Positions 7,300 to 12,189 of a stretch of 13,993 nucleotides of DNA are shown one piece after another. Origin of the DNA: Gammaproteobacteria bacterium (GTDB lineage: Bacteria; Pseudomonadota; Gammaproteobacteria; Steroidobacterales; Woeseiaceae); the NCBI GenBank assembly GCA_030641695.1, contig DAOWGY010000341.1, positions 1 to 13,993 of the forward strand, given 5' to 3'. How positions within the stretch are numbered: position 1 is the stretch's first letter; each line of letters starts with the position of its first letter. Under the pieces are notes generated by a model. That model searched no databases, had not been told where the DNA came from, and saw only the letters and a list, made by a program, of their open reading frames with translations. The translations under genes and the position numbers were made by a program.

Positions 7300-7339
7300 T
7301 AGCTTATGAAAGATATCGAGAAATTACTTGAAATAATGG
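7268..7339 (+). promoter_or_regulatory. AT-rich patch across the nudL-mazG junction; possible internal promoter
   Basis: I count 15 G or C in 72 bases (about 21%), while flanking coding DNA is clearly GC-rich. The patch covers the end of nudL, the 6-bp gap and the first 11 codons of mazG. TTGAAT (7271-7276) lies 15 bp from TAAAAT (7292-7297) and 18 bp from AATAAT (7295-7300), so a weak sigma-70 promoter is possible. mazG has no visible Shine-Dalgarno site, so the patch may instead serve as an unstructured leader for initiation. Confidence 0.3.
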
Positions 7340-8094
7340 CCGCGCTTCGTGATCCGCAGACAGGTTGCCCGTGGGACCTCGAGCAGGACTTCTCGACGAT
7401 CGCCCCTTATACGCTCGAAGAAGCCTATGAGGTCGCTGATGCCATTGCCCGCGACGACATGCCCGCGCTTCGCGATGAACTCGGCGACCTGTTGTTCCAG
7501 GTCGTGTTTTACGCCCGCATGGCCGAGGAACTCGGGCACTTCGATTTCGCCGATATCGCGGCAGGCATCAATAACAAGATGCGGCGCCGCCATCCGCATG
7601 TGTTCGGCGATGACTTCGAGCGCGCTGCGGGAGCACAGCACGGCAGCTGGGAGCGTATCAAGGCGGAGGAACGGGCGGCAGATAGCGACGACAGCGTGCT
7701 CGCAGGAATTGCCAAGGCATTGCCGGCCCTGAAACGCGCGCAGAAACTGGGCAAACGCGCCGCCAATGTCGGCTTCGACTGGCGTGACAGGCGGGGTGTG
7801 CGAGAAAAGATCCAGGAGGAACTGGATGAGCTCGAGGATGCCGTCGGAAGTCGCGAGGCGGCGCAGATCGACGAAGAATTCGGGGATCTGCTGTTCGCGA
7901 TCGTCAACATGGCGCGGCATCTTGATGTCGACCCGGAGAAGGCCCTGACGGCGGCGAATTTCAAGTTCGAAGCACGGTTTCGCGAAATGGAGCGGGCTTT
8001 GACGGCCGCGCGGCGCCGATTTAAGGACGAGACGCTGGAGTCGCTGGACAAGGAATGGCGTGCGGCCAAGCGGCGCCTGTTGGAGCGCTTCTAG
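7306..8094 (+). CDS. mazG: Nucleoside triphosphate pyrophosphohydrolase MazG
   Basis: MazG converts nucleoside triphosphates, including damaged ones, to monophosphates and pyrophosphate, and in E. coli lowers ppGpp under MazEF control. The 262-residue length matches E. coli MazG (263). There are two tandem MazG domains. The N-terminal one has the metal-binding pattern EEAYE (38-42) with ELGDLL (58-63) after the start motif GCPWDLEQDF (20-29). The C-terminal one has QEELDELED (170-178) with DEEFGDLLFAIVNMAR (189-204), the domain that is catalytic in E. coli. All metal-binding acidic residues appear present. No Shine-Dalgarno site is seen before the ATG, and the first codons are AT-rich. The last four codons (Leu-Glu-Arg-Phe) and the TAG stop are formed by a REP-like repeat. 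It is probably co-transcribed with fumC and nudL. No mazEF genes are present. Confidence 0.96.
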   Translation: MKDIEKLLEIMAALRDPQTGCPWDLEQDFSTIAPYTLEEAYEVADAIARDDMPALRDELGDLLFQVVFYARMAEELGHFDFADIAAGINNKMRRRHPHVFGDDFERAAGAQHGSWERIKAEERAADSDDSVLAGIAKALPALKRAQKLGKRAANVGFDWRDRRGVREKIQEELDELEDAVGSREAAQIDEEFGDLLFAIVNMARHLDVDPEKALTAANFKFEARFREMERALTAARRRFKDETLESLDKEWRAAKRRLLERF

Positions 8095-8139
8095 AAGCGC
8101 GACTCGGGGATCGCAATCGCGCTTCGAGAAGCGCTCCAA
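8080..8139. repeat. Head-to-head REP-like pair ending mazG
   Basis: Unit 8080-8102 (core GCGCTTCTAGAAGCGC) and inverted unit 8117-8139 (core GCGCTTCGAGAAGCGC) are complementary at 22 of 23 positions, with a 14-base loop. The first unit begins inside mazG and contributes its stop codon. In RNA this would be a very stable stem at the 3' end of the fumC-nudL-mazG transcript, but no U tract follows directly; a T-rich run lies some 20-40 bases further on (8161-8176). A role in 3'-end protection or partial termination is plausible. Confidence 0.85.
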
Positions 8140-8142
8140 CGA

Positions 8143-8159
8143 CATTCATAAGCCATTCA
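8143..8159 (+). promoter_or_regulatory. Distal tandem hexamer pair, CATTCA-N5-CATTCA
   Basis: CATTCA at 8143-8148 is repeated exactly at 8154-8159, an 11-bp period. The element lies 43 bp (about four helical turns) upstream of a related pair at 8186-8202 and just after the mazG repeat. The spacing matches sites bound by OmpR/PhoB-family dimers. It may be an upstream accessory site for the response regulator encoded in the downstream operon. Confidence 0.45.
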
Positions 8160-8185
8160 GTTTTCTCGTTTTTTTTGAAGGGCTG

Positions 8186-8220
8186 CGTTCAGGCTTCGTT
8201 CATTGCCGTCGCCGTAATCT
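8186..8220 (+). promoter_or_regulatory. PhoP-box-like direct repeat and -10 before the envelope-stress operon
   Basis: CGTTCA (8186-8191) and CGTTCA (8197-8202) are exact repeats separated by GGCTT. The enterobacterial PhoP box is a related TGTTTA-type hexamer pair with the same 5-bp spacer. A plausible -10, TAATCT (8215-8220), begins 12 bp after the second hexamer, the usual distance in promoters where PhoP replaces a -35. No independent -35 is seen. The leader to the ATG at 8269 would be about 40 bases. Because the operon encodes a PhoP-like regulator, autoregulation is the natural inference. Confidence 0.6.
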
Positions 8221-8268
8221 TGGTCCCAGGCTGGCAAAAGGGCTGGTCGCAGGCAAGAGGTTACAGAC

Positions 8269-8823
8269 ATGAACATTCAGGCAATGAACATCAGACGACT
8301 CACCGCCGGTCTGGCCGCAGTTTCACTGCTTAGTGTGGTTTCCACGCAGGCGGCGGCCGCCCGGTACGACTATGCGCGCGTCATCAGCTCCGACCCGATC
8401 GTACGCATGGTGACGGTCAAGACGCCGGTACGCGAGTGCTGGCAGGAGACCGAGTATTACACCGTGGACCGCCCGGTTCCCGGTAGCGGCGCCAGCACGC
8501 TGGTCGGAGCCATTGTCGGTGGCGTGATTGGCCATCAGTTCGGCAGTGGTCGCGGTAACGACGCTGCGACAGTTGTCGGTACGGTGATCGGTGCCGCGAT
8601 CGGTAACGATTCGGCGAAACGCCGCTACGGTGCCGCGTACCGCACGACTGAGTATTCCCGTCCCGTGGAACGCTGCGAGACGCGGCTGACGACGCATCGG
8701 GAAGAGCGCATCGACGGCTACCGGGTCGTGTACCGCTACCATGGTCAGAAGTATGAGACGCGTATGCCGTACGATCCGGGTCGTGAAATTCGCGTACGGG
8801 TCGACATCCGTCCGGCCGGATAA
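8269..8823 (+). CDS. Glycine-zipper 2TM-domain envelope protein
   Basis: This 184-residue exported protein has a signal peptide (about 1-31; hydrophobic LTAGLAAVSLLSVVS, cleavage likely after AAA). A glycine-zipper segment follows at about 77-112: STLVGAIVGGVIG and ATVVGTVIGAAIG, with glycines every three or four residues, as in the Rickettsia 17-kDa antigen/SlyB-like families that associate with the outer membrane. There is no lipobox cysteine, so it is not an obvious lipoprotein. Cys57 and Cys136 flank the zipper and could form a disulfide. The C-terminal part is rich in Tyr and Arg. GAGG 8 bases before the ATG supports this start; a second ATG at 8284 is possible. It is the first gene after the PhoP-box-like site, so it is probably both the first cistron and a target of the PhoPQ-like system; SlyB is a PhoP-regulated protein in enterics. 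Its function here is not known. Confidence 0.87.
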   Translation: MNIQAMNIRRLTAGLAAVSLLSVVSTQAAAARYDYARVISSDPIVRMVTVKTPVRECWQETEYYTVDRPVPGSGASTLVGAIVGGVIGHQFGSGRGNDAATVVGTVIGAAIGNDSAKRRYGAAYRTTEYSRPVERCETRLTTHREERIDGYRVVYRYHGQKYETRMPYDPGREIRVRVDIRPAG

Positions 8824-8865
8824 GCGTGGCTCGGGCGCTGCACCACTGTGATGTACTTCGTTGCA

Positions 8866-8903
8866 ATCAGCCTGTCGGCAGAGGACACTGTCGGCGGGCT
8901 GAT
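8866..8903 (+). promoter_or_regulatory. Intercistronic 16-bp RNA hairpin
   Basis: The arms 8866-8881 (starts ATCAGCC) and 8888-8903 (ends GGCTGAT) pair over all 16 positions around the loop AGGACA: 13 Watson-Crick and three G-U pairs. As DNA it is imperfect; as plus-strand RNA it is fully paired. No U tract follows, so it is not a typical terminator. It lies between the glycine-zipper and PepSY genes, where it could protect the upstream message or reduce read-through. The rest of the gap (8824-8939) shows no other feature. Confidence 0.55.
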
Positions 8904-8939
8904 GGTGGGGACGCGCTCCTTCATCTAATCGGAAATGCC

Positions 8940-9260
8940 GTGACCAGATTACTTTCCATTCTTGTGCTCTCTACTGTATTGCTGACGCCGGCGGGCGCCC
9001 GCGCATTTGACCTCGAAGAATCGCTGCGGCAGGTGCATGAGCAGTATCAGCTGTCGCAAAAGCCGGATCTCCGCGTTGCCCAGGGCGGTGGCATGACACT
9101 GGACCAGGCAATCGAATCGGTGCGTCGCCGCGGCGATGTAGAGCGTATCCTGAGCGCCGAGACCCGGCGCGACGGCAACCGGGAGACGCACCACATCAAG
9201 TACCTGACCAAGGATCATAAGGTGAAGACCGCCAAGATAGCCGGGCGGTCCCGAGGCTAG
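8940..9260 (+). CDS. Small PepSY-like periplasmic protein
   Basis: This 106-residue product begins with GTG; GGA lies 7 bases upstream and the start puts a signal peptide directly at the N-terminus (TRLLSILVLSTVLLTPAGA, cleavage near residue 22). An upstream in-frame ATG at 8826 would add 38 unlikely residues and span the hairpin, so it is rejected. After a variable segment, residues 51-103 (MTLDQAIESVRRR, then ILSAETRRDGN and HHIKYLTKDHKVKTAKIAG) look like a single PepSY domain, a fold often found in periplasmic inhibitory or sensory modules. It ends 15 bp before the response-regulator gene, so it is likely an accessory protein that modulates the kinase sensor domain. That role is inference from position only. 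Confidence 0.8.
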   Translation: MTRLLSILVLSTVLLTPAGARAFDLEESLRQVHEQYQLSQKPDLRVAQGGGMTLDQAIESVRRRGDVERILSAETRRDGNRETHHIKYLTKDHKVKTAKIAGRSRG

Positions 9261-9275
9261 TCGCAGGAATTCACT

Positions 9276-9959
9276 ATGCGTTTGCTGGTCATTGAAGACG
9301 ACGACATCCTTCGCGAGACGCTGGCCGAACAGCTGGTCGAGGGCGGTTACGCCATCGAGCAGGCAGCGGATGGTCGCGAAGGCCTGTATTTCGCGCTGGA
9401 ATATCCGATCGACCTCGCAATCATCGACCTGGGACTTCCCGAAATGTCAGGGCTCGACATTATCCGCGAGGCCCGTAAGCAAGGTAAAACCTACCCGATA
9501 CTCATCCTGACCGCCCGCGATCGCTGGCAGGACAAGGTGGACGGCCTCAGTGCGGGCGCCGACGACTATGTCGTCAAGCCGTTCCATTTCGAAGAGGTCA
9601 GTGCCAGGGTCAACGCGCTCCTCAGACGCAGCGGTGGCTGGGCCTCGTCGGTGCTGAGTGCCGGGCCGGTGGTGCTGGATATGTCGCGGCAGGAGTTGAA
9701 GGTTGACGACGCCGCCATCGAGTTGACGAGCTTCGAGTACAAGATCATTGAGTACCTGATGTTGAAAGCCGGGCAGGTGATCTCGAAATCGGAATTGACC
9801 GATCGCCTTTACGATCAGGATTTCGAGCGTGACAGCAATGTCATCGAGGTCTTCATCGGCCGCTTGCGCAAGAAACTGGATCCCGAGAACTCACTAAAGC
9901 CGATCGAGACCCTGCGAGGGCGCGGCTATCGGTTTGCGCTTGAGCGAAGCGAAGGATAG
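9276..9959 (+). CDS. phoP: PhoP-like response regulator, OmpR/PhoB family
   Basis: This 227-residue regulator has a receiver domain (1-about 117) and a winged-helix DNA-binding domain (about 128-223). Receiver residues are intact: acidic cluster Glu7-Asp8-Asp9, phospho-acceptor Asp51 (IIDLGLPEMSG), Thr79 and Lys101 (VVKPF). The stretch LTARDRWQDKVDGLSAGADDYVVKPFHFEEV closely follows E. coli PhoP (ESWQDKVEVLSAGADDYVTKPFHIEEV), so PhoP is a better call than generic OmpR. The C-terminal domain shows TSFEYKIIEYL, NVIEVFIGRLRKKL and LRGRGYRF. An AGGA site 7 bases before the ATG supports the start. The partner kinase follows after 33 bp. Family knowledge says it binds tandem hexamers, and the only good candidate in the window is upstream of this operon. 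The symbol reflects homology; the signal and regulon may differ from enteric PhoP. Confidence 0.92.
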   Translation: MRLLVIEDDDILRETLAEQLVEGGYAIEQAADGREGLYFALEYPIDLAIIDLGLPEMSGLDIIREARKQGKTYPILILTARDRWQDKVDGLSAGADDYVVKPFHFEEVSARVNALLRRSGGWASSVLSAGPVVLDMSRQELKVDDAAIELTSFEYKIIEYLMLKAGQVISKSELTDRLYDQDFERDSNVIEVFIGRLRKKLDPENSLKPIETLRGRGYRFALERSEG

Positions 9960-9983
9960 TTGGAGCGCGCCTCGGCGCGCGAT
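9960..9983. repeat. REP-like unit between regulator and kinase genes
   Basis: TTGGAGCGC begins at the base after the phoP stop codon. The core GCGCGCC (9965-9971), TC, GGCGCGC (9974-9980) is a perfect 7-bp stem. Compared with the other copies, the stem bases changed on both sides in a compensating way, so the fold is kept while the sequence differs. It lies immediately before the kinase ribosome site and may tune kinase translation relative to the regulator. Confidence 0.7.
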
Positions 9984-9992
9984 CAAGGTCGA

Positions 9993-11375
9993 ATGGGTTC
10001 GTTAAGCGCTCGATTGCTGGTTTCAGTCAGCGTGCTGATGCTGCTGTTCTTCGGCGCAACGGTCGTCGTGCTCGACACCGCGTTTCGTACGGCCGGCGAG
10101 CAGGCTCGACAGGACATCCTGGACGGTCACCTGATGCAGCTGCTCGCGGCCGCCAATCCGAATGCCGAAGGCGCGCTGAGCTTCCCACCCGACCTGCACG
10201 AAGAGCGATTCAATACGATCGGCTCAGGGCTCTACGGCGAGCTGCGCGATGATGCGAATGCACCCGTCTGGCGTTCACGCTCTGCATTGGGCCTGGATAT
10301 CCCGACCGGCGACTTCCCGACACTCGGCACCTATCGGTTTCTTCGCGAATCACTCGACGACGGCACGCCGTTATTGACACTCAGCATGGCCGTGCAGTGG
10401 GAGTTTCCGAACGGTGAGCTGAAGCCGTATGTCTTCAAGGTGGCGGAGAGTCTCGATTCGTTCAATGCGCAGGTTGCGGAATTTCGCCGCCAGCTGGTCG
10501 GCTGGTTCGCGGCAATCGCGCTGATCATGTTGTTGTCGATTTCGATTCTGATGCGCGGACTGTTGCGACCGTTGCGGCAGATTGAAACGGAAATTGGCGA
10601 AATCGAGGAAGGCAGGCGCGCCTCGCTGTCGGAGAAGTTTCCGACCGAGCTCACAGGCGTTGCACGCAACATGAACCTGTTGATCGACAACGAACGAGCC
10701 CGCTCGGATCGCTACCGTCACACGCTGGACAATCTGGCACACAGCCTCAAGACGCCGCTCGCGGGGATGCGGGCGTTAATCAAGGACATTACGGCAGAGC
10801 GTCAGCTGCGCAGCCGCTTCGATGAGCAGATCGACCGCATGGACGAGATCGTGCGCTACCAGTTGCGCAAGCCTGCCGCATCTGCCGCCGACAATCTCGT
10901 ACTGGCGCCGGTGCCCGTCGCAAAAGAGGTCGAACGGCTGGTGGCGGGCCTCAGGAAGGTGTACCACGACAAACGGCCCAGCATCGAAAGCAACGTTGCG
11001 CCGGGCATGCATTTCCGCGGCGATACCGGTGATTTCCTGGAACTTGCCGGCAATTTGCTCGATAACGCCTGCAAATGGTGCGCGGGCACGGTGAAGATCA
11101 CGGTTACGCCGTCAGGTGATGCCCGTACGACTGCCAGCGGCATGGTCCTGACCGTGGACGACGACGGCCCCGGAATCCCGGAAGAGGCGGTTGAGGCGCT
11201 GTTGCAGCGCGGTACCCGGCTCGACGAGTCGACGCCAGGACATGGCATCGGACTCGCCATCGTGAAAGATATCGCGCGCTCCTATGGCGGCAATCTGACG
11301 ATTGCGCGCTCGGCGCTGGGCGGGACCGCGATTACAGTCGATATCCCGCCGGTCACCGGGCCAGGCGGCGTTTAG
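9993..11375 (+). CDS. phoQ: PhoQ-like sensor histidine kinase
   Basis: This 460-residue inner-membrane kinase has two membrane segments (about 8-30 and 168-190) flanking a periplasmic sensor of about 137 residues, a HAMP linker beginning RGLLRPLRQIETEI (188-201) and an H box with His250 (NLAHSLKTPLAGMRA). It also has an N box (NLLDNACKW, 354-362), a DDDGPG box (389-394) and GHGIGLAIV (417-425). LLDNACKW and RGTRLDESTPGHGIGLA closely match E. coli PhoQ, including the lack of a normal F box. The sensor does not contain PhoQ's contiguous acidic cluster (EDDDDAE); only scattered acidic residues are seen, so Mg2+ sensing cannot be assumed. ATG 9993 with AAGG upstream is preferred to the in-frame TTG at 9960, which would translate the repeat. 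It is likely a bifunctional kinase/phosphatase for the preceding PhoP-like regulator. Confidence 0.92.
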   Translation: MGSLSARLLVSVSVLMLLFFGATVVVLDTAFRTAGEQARQDILDGHLMQLLAAANPNAEGALSFPPDLHEERFNTIGSGLYGELRDDANAPVWRSRSALGLDIPTGDFPTLGTYRFLRESLDDGTPLLTLSMAVQWEFPNGELKPYVFKVAESLDSFNAQVAEFRRQLVGWFAAIALIMLLSISILMRGLLRPLRQIETEIGEIEEGRRASLSEKFPTELTGVARNMNLLIDNERARSDRYRHTLDNLAHSLKTPLAGMRALIKDITAERQLRSRFDEQIDRMDEIVRYQLRKPAASAADNLVLAPVPVAKEVERLVAGLRKVYHDKRPSIESNVAPGMHFRGDTGDFLELAGNLLDNACKWCAGTVKITVTPSGDARTTASGMVLTVDDDGPGIPEEAVEALLQRGTRLDESTPGHGIGLAIVKDIARSYGGNLTIARSALGGTAITVDIPPVTGPGGV

Positions 11376-11378
11376 CCG

Positions 11379-12149
11379 TTATTCGCCTGATCGGCCGCCG
11401 CCAAGCGCCTTGCCCGCCTTCGTCATCGCGTTGACGAGGTCGATCGGGAACACGATCGTGTTCGTCCGCTCGTTCGAGATTTCCTTGAGCGTCTGCAGGT
11501 AGCGAAGCGTTAGTGCCGACTCTTCCTTTGCCAGCATGTTTGCGGCTTCGGCCAGCATTGTCGCCGCCTGCTTTTCAGCCTCGGCATTGATGATCTTGGC
11601 ACGCCGTGCGCGTTCTGCTTCGGCCTGCTGGGCTATCGCGCGGATCATGCTCTCGTCGAGATCGACGTGCTTGATCTCGACATTCGCTACCTTGATGCCC
11701 CAGTTGTCCGTGCGCTTGTCGAGGATTGCCTGAATGTCTTCGTTGAGCCTGTCGCGTTCGGCGAGCATGTCGTCGAGTTCATGCTGGCCGAGCACCGATC
11801 GCAATGTAGTCTGTGACAGCTGGCTCGTGGCCTCGAATACATTTGCAACGCGAATGATCGCCTTCTCGGGGTCGACAATACGGAAATAGATGACTGCATT
11901 GACGCGCACCGATACGTTGTCGCGCGAAATGACGTCCTGCGTCGGCACGTCGAGTACGATGACGCGCAGATCAACCTTGATCATCTTTTGGATGCCAGGG
12001 AACAGGAGTATCAGCCCGGGGCCCTTGACCTTCTGGAAGCGGCCAAGGAAGAACACGACGCCTCTTTCGTACTCCTTGAGAATCTTGATCGTGTTGTAGA
12101 GGATGACAATGACGAGTGCGGCAATGACGCCAATTGTGGTGATTCCCAT
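11379..12149 (-). CDS. Slipin/stomatin-like SPFH-domain membrane protein
   Basis: This 256-residue protein has one N-terminal membrane segment (about 4-21, GVIAALVIVILYNTI). An SPFH/band 7 domain follows (about 24-180), with EYERGVVFFLGRF, KGPGLILLFPGI, VDLRVIVLDVPTQDVISRDNVSV and the FEATSQLSQTTLRSVLGQHELDDML segment typical of slipins. Then comes an Ala/Glu-rich coiled coil (AEAERARRAKIINAEAEKQAA, about 176-197) that drives oligomerisation. Slipins form membrane scaffolds, and the paired NfeD protease is thought to cleave their C-terminal region. The start at 12149 is chosen because GAGGT lies 7 bases upstream and the membrane segment begins at once; the frame extends upstream to 12413 only as an artefact overlapping nfeD. 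It lies 40 bp downstream of nfeD, presumably one transcript, and ends 3 bp from the convergent phoQ-like gene. Confidence 0.94.
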   Translation of the reverse strand: MGITTIGVIAALVIVILYNTIKILKEYERGVVFFLGRFQKVKGPGLILLFPGIQKMIKVDLRVIVLDVPTQDVISRDNVSVRVNAVIYFRIVDPEKAIIRVANVFEATSQLSQTTLRSVLGQHELDDMLAERDRLNEDIQAILDKRTDNWGIKVANVEIKHVDLDESMIRAIAQQAEAERARRAKIINAEAEKQAATMLAEAANMLAKEESALTLRYLQTLKEISNERTNTIVFPIDLVNAMTKAGKALGGGRSGE

Positions 12150-12189
12150 GGGCAATACCTCGAAGATTTTTGTAAGTGAATCCAAGTTG

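Noticed and set aside
7324..8145. 273-residue minus-strand open frame opposite mazG
   Set aside because: The mazG frame carries both tandem-domain metal-binding motifs; the antisense frame shows none.
8055..8333. 92-residue plus-strand frame reading through the mazG repeat and promoter region
   Set aside because: It overlaps mazG, the repeat, the operator and the glycine-zipper start, with repeat-encoded residues and no ribosome site.
8826..8939. Longer PepSY-protein start adding 38 residues
   Set aside because: It would bury the signal peptide and translate the 8866-8903 hairpin; the GTG at 8940 has a better context.
11363..11399. Inverted repeats in the phoQ-nfeD/slipin convergent junction (GGCGGC with GCCGCC, CGGC with GCCG)
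   Set aside because: Stems are 4-6 bp with no proper U tract and overlap both coding ends, so a bidirectional terminator is not supported.
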